Origin: Beroe forskalii
Lineage: Eukaryota; Ctenophora; Nuda; Beroida; Beroidae
Reading direction: 5' to 3'
Length of the DNA: 64,000 nucleotides
NCBI GenBank assembly: GCA_011033025.1
Contig: WFMF01000320.1
Span: forward strand, 1 to 64,000
Of the stretch, positions 57,201-64,000 are shown piece after piece (within the stretch, counting starts at the first letter, position 1; each line of letters starts with the position of its first letter). Below the pieces are notes generated by a model. The model saw nothing but the letters and a program-made list of their open reading frames with translations, was not told the origin of the DNA and made no database searches. The position numbers and the translations under genes were made by a program.

Positions 57201-58480
57201 GGTGGTTCTCCACCTACATGGATGATTACGATCCCATACTCGAGTGCACCGAGTGCAAAGCTGGTAATTCAGCGCGTTCAAACTTGCATTTGTTTGCCAT
57301 GTCTTTCAGATTCAATTTTCATTGCCACCCCAAATTACATCAAGTGTTACAGGACTGCCAATAAATTCGCCCAAAAGTTAATAATCTTACCCACAAATAT
57401 CTGGAAATTGAATGTTTTAAATATACCCCCATAACCCTCCCTACATTAAAGTGGTAATTCCACACCCAAGTGTGTATTTACCGTATCTAACCCTCCCTAC
57501 AGGTCAGTACTCCGCTGAAGGGTCTGCAGAGTGTACGGAGTGTGAGAAGGGCACCTACCAGAGCAACCCCGGGAGCTCAGAGTGTGTACCTTGTGCAGCA
57601 GGCACCTACCAGGACCTCACTGGGAAAACATCTTGCAAGGTAACCATTCACTGGATATAATATTAACAGACAAGTTTCACAGAAACGAAATATCCGGGCC
57701 TGTATTCTTCGAATTATCTGAAGAGTAAAAGGGGTCAAGATTTTTGGATAACCCTGCATATCATTTATGGGTAGCCTTGTTAACAGTATTTATTTAAGAC
57801 TATGTACTTTCCTCAGCACAACCAAGAAGCTTCCTTATACTCTTATATAACCACAGTGGGAAAATATTTTCTTCCTGTGATAGTGCACTGTAAAACCCAT
57901 TTTCAGGAGTGCAGCCGAGGCTTCTTCTCCCCCCAGGGCTCGCAGTCCTGCATCCCCTGCCCCGTGGGCACTGTGGCAGGCAGTGAGGGCAGCAGGTAAA
58001 CAATATATTTATTCAGGTAAACAATGTTGATTTATATTTTCTTGGCACTAAACAATTGATTAATTAATAGGATAAATATCCACAATTCAAAACGTTTGCG
58101 GCCCAAAGTGCCCATCTATACAATTACACATTGGTAATATACTGTTACAACACACTATGGAGGTGTGGATTGGTGAATATTTCTCAGTAAGCCGAGTGCA
58201 ATATGATAAATCCTCACCAATACATGGTGTAGTAATAATATTATTCAACGATCCGAGCAAAAAGTTGAGAGAGGTATGCTCCGTAAACTGGATTTAAAAC
58301 TCGGCCAAGGGGCCGAGCCAAATGATATAAAGTATTTAAACCATCACCCATCCAGTGAGTGTACGCAGTGCCAGGTGGGGGCTGGCACCAAGTGACCAAG
58401 GCCAGGAAGCGTGCATCAAGTGTAAAGCAGGCTACTACTCTGTGGAAGAGGGCTCCCAGTACTGTATGCCCTGTGATAAG
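54245..58480 (+). CDS. Secreted or membrane protein: lectin-like domain plus Cys-rich repeats
   Basis: Exons: 54245 to about 54420 (3' end uncertain), 56245-56352, 56639-56927, 57144-57263, 57503-57639, 57907-57995 and 58356-58480. Phases agree from the second exon on. The first three give SNIATDAAIVDQDDVQ, NPLIDNVMENGYTF, GVNKVLIYGKRIGDVNGWQ, WPCGRDDAG and NLVVNEIKIAGLPSN, in the order of an F5/8-type or fucolectin-like carbohydrate-binding domain. The rest are GCC2/GCC3 or ephrin-receptor-like Cys repeats: CVMCEAGWFSTYM, CTECEKGTYQSNPGSSEC, CVPCAAGTYQDLTGKTSC and CIPCPVGTVAGSEGSSEC. The last exon has one extra base at 58390-58391: frame 1 meets TGA, whereas removing one A would continue as SDQGQEACIKCKAGYYS. 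The gene is open at both ends in this window; no signal peptide or membrane segment is seen. Likely cell-surface or extracellular. Confidence 0.75.
54839..55343 (-). mobile_element. Tc1/mariner-like short element, copy B
   Basis: 505 bp, flanked by TA, with the same perfect 22-bp inverted ends as copy A at 19211. It is almost the exact reverse complement of copy A: I noticed one substitution in the stretch I compared (cacttattaagtgcg against cacttaattagtgcg) plus a T-run length difference. It lies in the first visible intron of the lectin-like gene. Confidence 0.85.
55344..56240. other. Intronic sequence, nothing recognised
   Basis: No exon, RNA or repeat recognised. Confidence 0.4.
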
Positions 58481-58671
58481 GTGGGTGGGCACTGGTATGA
58501 TATCATCTAGTCATGATGAGTTGATGGTCAGTGATATATCTTGAGTAACTGATCTACAGCGAACAGTATGAAAACTGATTTAATATAACTAAATATTGAA
58601 AGATCTGCAACATTTAGCTACATTTAGCTGTACTCATTATTACGCATTAGAAAAACAGTTCCTCTTAGCGT

Positions 58672-61260
58672 CTCCACTGCCCCCAGGGTCACTACACTCC
58701 ACTGCCCCCAGGGTCACTACACTCCACTGCCCCCAGGGTCACTACACTCCACTGCCCCCAGGTCACTACCTCCACTGCCCCCAGGGTCACTGCACTCCAC
58801 TGCCCCCAGGGTCACTACACTCCACTGCCCCAGGGTCACTACACTCACTGCCCCATGGTCACTACACTCCCTGCCTTTAGGGTCTACACTCCCACTGCCC
58901 CAGGGTCACTACACTCCACTGCCCCAGGTCACTACACTCCTGCCCCCAGGGTCACTACACTCCACTGCCCCAGGGTCACTACCTCCACTGCCCCCAGGGT
59001 CACTACACTCCACTGTCCCAGGGTCACTGCACTCCACTGCCCCCAGGGTCACTACACTCCACTGTCCCAGGTCACTACACTCCACTGCCCCCAGGGTCAC
59101 TACACTCCACTGCCCCCCAGGGTCACTACACTCCACTGCCCCAGGGTCACTACACTCCACTGCCCCAGGGTCACTACACTCCACTGCCCCAGGGTCACTA
59201 CACCCACTGCCCCCAGGGTCACTACACTCCCACTGCCCCCAGGGTCACTACACTCCACTGCCCCCAGGGTCACTACACTCCACTGGCCCCAGGGTCACTA
59301 CACTCCACTGCCTCCCAGGGTCACTGCCCCCAGGGCTCACTACACCCACTGCCCCTAGGGTCACTACACTCCACTGCCCCCAGGGTCACTTTACTCCACT
59401 GCCCCAGGGTCACTACACTCCACTGCCCCCAGGGTCACTACACTCCACTGCCCCAGGGTCACTACACTCCACTGCCCCCAGGGTCACTGCCCACTCCACC
59501 CCACCGCCCCACTCACTCCCACTGCCCCCAGGGTCACTACACTCCACTGCCCCCAGGTCACTACACTCCACTGCCCCCAGGGTCACTACACTCCACTGCC
59601 CCCAGGGTTTACACTCCACTGCCCCAGGGTCTACACTCCACTGCCCCAGGGTCACTACACCCACTGCCCCCAGGGTCACTACACCCACTGCCCCAGGGTC
59701 ACTACACTCCACTGCCCCCAGGTCACTACACCCACTGCCCCAGGGTCACTACACTCCACTGCCCCCAGGGTCACTACACCCACTGCCCCCAGGTCACTAC
59801 ACCCACTGCCTCCCACTACACCCATTGCCCACTACACTCCACTGCCCCCAGGTCACTACACCCACTGCCCCAGGGTCACTACACTCCACTGCCCCCAGGG
59901 TCACTACACTCCACCGCCCCAGGGTCACTACACTCCACTGCCCCAGGGTCACTACACCCACTGCCCCCAGGGTCACCACTCCACTGCCCCAGGGTCACTA
60001 CACTCCACTGCCCCCCAGGTCACTACACTCCTGCACTGCCCCCAGGGTCACTACCACTCCACTGCCCCAGGTCACTGCCCCCAGGTCACCCACTGCCCCA
60101 GGGTCACTACACCCACTGCCCCCAGGGTCACTACACTCCACCGCCCCTCAGGTCACTACACTGCCCCAGGGTCACTACACTCCACTGCCCCAGGGTCACT
60201 ACACCCACCGCCCCAGGGTCACTACACTCCACTGCCCCAGGGTCACTACACTCCACTGCCCCCAGGGGGTCACACTCCACTGCCCCCCAGGTCACTACAC
60301 TCCACTGCCCCAGGGTCACTACACTCCACTGCCCCCAGGGTCACTACACTCCACCTTTAGGGTCACTACACTCCACTGCCCCAGGGTCACTACACTCCAC
60401 TGCCCCAGGGTCACTACACTCCACTGCCCCAGGGTCACTACACTCCACTGCCCCCAGGTCACTCCACTGCCCCCAGGTCACTACACCCACCGGGTCACCA
60501 CCAGGGTCCACCCACCCCCCAGGTCACTACACCTGCCCCCACTGCCCCCAGGGTCACTGCACTCCACCACACCCACTGCCCCAGGTCACACTCCACTGCC
60601 CCAGGTCACTACACCCACTCCACTGCCCCAGGGTCACTACACTCCACTGGGTCCCAGGGTCACTACACTCCCACTGCCCCCAGGGTCACTACACTCCACT
60701 GCCCCAGGGTCACTACACTCCACTGCCCCCCCAGCCCCAGGGTCACTACACTCCACTGCCCCAGGTCACTACACTCCTGCCCCCCCGACCACTACACACT
60801 CCACTGCCCCAGGGTCACTACACTCCACTGCCCCAGGTCACTACACCCACTGCCCCAGGTCCTACACTCCACTGCCCCAGGGTCACACTGGCACACTCCA
60901 CTGCCCCCAGGGTCACTACCTCCACTGCCCCAGGGGCACTTACACTCCACTCCCTGCCCAGGGTCCTTACACTCCCCTGCCCAAGTCCTCCTCACTGCCG
61001 GGGCACCCCCACCTTCCCCCGGGACCCTCCTGCCCCAAGTCCCCCTCCCCCCCTTTGGGGCTCACTCACCCCAGGTCACTACCTCCTGCCCCAGGGTCCT
61101 CCCCACTGCCCCAGGGGCACTACCCACTCCCCCTTTTCCTCCCAGGGTCACTACTCCCCCCAGCCTCCCCTGCCCCAGTCCTCCTCCACTCCCCGGTCTT
61201 CACCCCCAGGGTCCTCATCCCACCTTGTCCCACCCTGCCCCGGCATCACTGGGCACCCCC
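58672..61260. repeat. 25-bp minisatellite, about 100 copies, decaying at its right end
   Basis: Consensus unit actgcccccagggtcactacactcc. Units lose or gain one or two bases often, so frames change along the array and its long open frames are not genes. From about 60950 the units degrade into C/T-rich text. It starts 190 bp after the last recognised exon of the lectin-like gene, so it is probably intronic or just 3' of it. Confidence 0.95.
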
Positions 61261-61401
61261 AGGGTTTTCCTCACCCCAGAGCCATCCCATTCCTTGCCCA
61301 GGACTATTAGGTTTATTTATGCCCCGGTCCTACTCTTTTCATCCCAAATGGGTTTATTTCCCCCTTCCTATGGAGAAATTACAAACGTCGGGCCTGCAGG
61401 G

Positions 61402-62950
61402 GTTTTCCTCAAGTCCAATTGTGTTAGAGTATTTTCTGAATTTTTAATCAGTATCTCGAGGGGTCCTCCCATTAATAAAGTTACTAGTTAACTCATGAAA
61501 TTTTGCAGGTCTGTACAGTTTGATCCAACTAAGAAAATGCTGCTTTCAGAATTTTGAATTTCGGCCATTTTCGATTTACAGCCTCTTAAAACCCCATTTT
61601 TGGCCTAAAATGGACTTCTTTGTCTATAGTTGTCCACAACGACCAAAAATAAGGCTGAAAACTGCTTTTTGTTTGACTGCCTTCCAGGGAGTGTACTAGA
61701 ACCAAATAATGATGCATTTAATCACAGAGTTTTCCTCAAGTCCAATTGTGTTAGAGTATTTTCTGAATTTTAATCAGTATCTCGGGGGGGGGGGTCCTCC
61801 TATTAAAGTTACTAGTTAACTCATGAAATTTTGCAGGTCTGTACAGTTTGATCCAACTAAGAAAATGCTTTCAGAATTTTGAATTTCGGCCATTTTCACG
61901 ATTTACAGCCTCTTAAAAACCCCATTTTTGGCCTAAAATGGACTTCTTTGTCTATAGTTGTACAACGACCAAAAATAAGGCTGAAAACTGCTTTTCCCCA
62001 TTTGACTGCCTTCCAGGGGTGTACTAGAGAAATAATGATGCATTTATTCACAGAGTTTTCCTCAAGTCCAATTGTGTTAGAGTATTTTCTGAATTTTAAT
62101 CAGTATCTCGGGGGGGGTCCTCCTATTAATAAAGTTACTAGTTAACTCATGAAATTTTGCAGGTCTGTACAGTTTGATCCAACTAAGAAAATGCTGCTTT
62201 CAGAATTTTGAATTTCGGCCATTTTCACGATTTACAGCCTCTTAAAAACCCCATTTTTGGCCTAAAAATGGACTTCTTTGTCTATAGTTGTCCACAACGA
62301 CCAAAAAATAAGGCTGAAAACTGCTTTTCCCCATTTGACTGCCTTCCAGGGAGTGTACTAGAACCAAATAATGATGCATTTAATCACAGAGTTTTCCTCA
62401 AGTCCAATTGTGTTAGAGTATTTTCTGAATTTTAATCAGTATCTGGGGGGGGGTCCTCCTATTAAAGTTACTAGTTAACTCATGAAATTTTGCAGGTCTG
62501 TACAGTTTGATCCAACTAAGAAAATGCTGCTTTCAGAATTTTGAATTTCGGCCATTTTCACGATTTACAGCCTCTTAAAAACCCCATTTTTGGCCTTAAA
62601 ATGGACTTCTTTGTCTATAGTTGTCCACAACGACCAAAAATAAGGCTGAAAACTGCTTTTTCCCATTTGACTGCCTTCCAGGGAGTGTACTAGAACCAAA
62701 TAATGATGCATTTAATCACAGAGTTTTCCTCAAGTCCAATTGTGTTAGAGTATTTTCTGAATTTTAATCAGTATCTCGGAGGGGGGGGGTCCTCCCATTA
62801 ATAAAGTTACTAGTTAACTCATGAAATTTTGCAGGTCTGTACAGTTTGATCCAACTAAGAAAATGCTGCTTTCAGAATTTTGAATTTCGGCCATTTTCAC
62901 GATTTACAGCCTCTTAAAACCCCATTTTGGCCTAAAAATGGGGGGGGGGT
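61402..62950. repeat. Satellite of about 330 bp, nearly five copies
   Basis: Copies of 'gttttcctcaagtccaattg' start at 61402, 61729, 62055, 62391 and 62723 (spacing 326-336). Each holds a G-run of variable length, 'gttactagttaactcatgaa' and 'tttacagcctcttaaaa'. The short repeated open frame in it (MNFGHFHDLQPL) is not conserved between copies. Confidence 0.93.
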
Positions 62951-62989
62951 CCTTCTACTAAAGTTACTAGTTAATGATAATTGTTGCAG

Positions 62990-64000
62990 AAAAGTACCCA
63001 CGGGTGGGGGATCCTCATTTTTCAGCTCATTCGGCCAAAGCTTTTCGATTTCGGGTCTTGGGTGCCTCAGAAAATATGAAGACACGCATGGATCACTGTT
63101 TTGAGAGGTAAAAATAGGGTTTTTTGGATTTTACAGGAAAAAAAAGGAAAACTGGCGAATATCATTGGTTCATGGTTTCAGGCGCATAATTTATGACCAG
63201 ATACACTTCTATTTGACCACCCATGAGACATCTACGTCCAATAAGGGGCGAAAAATGCAGTTTTAAGCCCAAAAACGCGATTTTAACCCCCCCATAACAG
63301 ACAGAAAATGGCTGATTTCGGGATTCTGAAGTATGGTATGTCTTTCTTAGGTCGTCCATGGATGGCGTGCAAATTTCCAGCTCAATCGGCCAAAGCTTTT
63401 CGAATTCGGATCTTAGGTGCCTCAGAAATAAAGACACGCATGGATCACTGTTTTGAGAGGTAAAAATAGGGTTTTTTGGATTTTACAGGAAAACAAAGAA
63501 AAACTGGCGAAAATCATTGGTTCAGTGGGTTCAGGCGCATAATTTATGACCAGATACACTTCTATTTGACCACCCATGAGACATCTACGCCCAATAAGGG
63601 GCGAAAAAAGGCAGTTTTAAGCCAAAAAACGCGATTTTAACCCCCCATAACAAACAGAAAATGGCTGATTTCGGGATTCTGAAGTATGGTATGTCTTTCT
63701 TAGGTCGTCCATGGATGGCGTGCAAATTTTCAGCTCAATCGGCCAAAGCTTTTCGATTTCGGATCTTGGGTGCCTCAGAAATGAAGACACGCATGGATCA
63801 CTGTTTTGAGAGGTAAAAATAGGGTTTTTGGATTTTACAGGAAAACAAAGGAAAACTGGCGAATATCATTGGTTCATTGGTTTCAGGCGCATAATTTATG
63901 ACCAGATACACTTCTATTTGACCACCCATGAGACATCTACGTCCAATAAGGGGCGAAAAAATGCAGTTTTTAAGCCCAAAAACGCGATTTTAACCCCCCC
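62990..64000. repeat. Satellite of about 353 bp, nearly three copies, running off the window
   Basis: 'cagctcaatcggccaaagct' and 'aagacacgcatggatcactg' recur near 63030, 63380 and 63732. Copies differ by few substitutions. Its start truncates the last copy of the preceding 330-bp satellite. No coding capacity. Confidence 0.93.

Noticed and set aside
59825-61447. 540-codon proline/threonine-rich open frame
   Set aside because: Product of the 25-bp minisatellite; the frame shifts with unit length and the composition is only that of the repeat.

Overview
This is a eukaryotic (metazoan) nuclear window. Genes are split by GT-AG introns that join in consistent phase, and they encode animal families: an SH3/coiled-coil adaptor, the PHM copper monooxygenase of peptide amidation, the replication factor DONSON, a kinase-KEN (IRE1/RNase L type) protein, a lectin/Cys-rich-repeat protein and BTB proteins. 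The many mobile elements (Penelope-like RT relic, LINE ORF1 fragment, mariner-like, Mutator-like and Helitron-like short elements, fold-backs) and minisatellites fit a marine invertebrate, perhaps an early-branching animal. I cannot name the species.

Layout. 1-900: dead Penelope-like reverse transcriptase (-). 1090-3584: 3' part of an SH3/coiled-coil adaptor gene (+). 4000-18130: gene-poor, filled with short elements: fold-backs, five copies with Helitron-like CTAG termini, a Mutator-like element carrying a minisatellite, and a 2.9-kb inverted-repeat element with a LINE inserted in one arm. 18359-30023: 5' part of a PHM-like gene (+); its second intron holds a mariner-like element, a 1.4-kb fold-back and a 7.2-kb array of a 15-bp repeat. 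31000-35110: fold-back, second Mutator-like copy, and inverted arms of a 'tagcccccaccag' minisatellite. 35246-38024: 3' end of a kinase-KEN gene (+), with one frameshift. 38594-42811: DONSON (-), rebuilt as ten phase-compatible exons plus a doubtful terminal exon.

43315-49687: three tandem intronless BTB genes (-), about 2.4 kb apart; two are intact and one is broken by a frameshift and a nonsense codon. 49700-54240: almost nothing recognisable. 54245-58480: a secreted or membrane gene (+) with an F5/8- or fucolectin-like lectin domain and Cys-rich repeats, with one frameshift. 58672-61260: a 25-bp minisatellite. 61402-64000: two satellites of about 330 and 353 bp.

The genes do not form one pathway; they are ordinary neighbours. 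The main interest lies in the repeats: the intronic 15-bp array with higher-order structure and five open frames, the LINE insertion whose empty site survives in the opposite arm, Mutator-like elements that carry and land in minisatellites, and the mosaic BTB array. Single-base frameshifts in otherwise conserved exons may be real lesions or leftover assembly errors.
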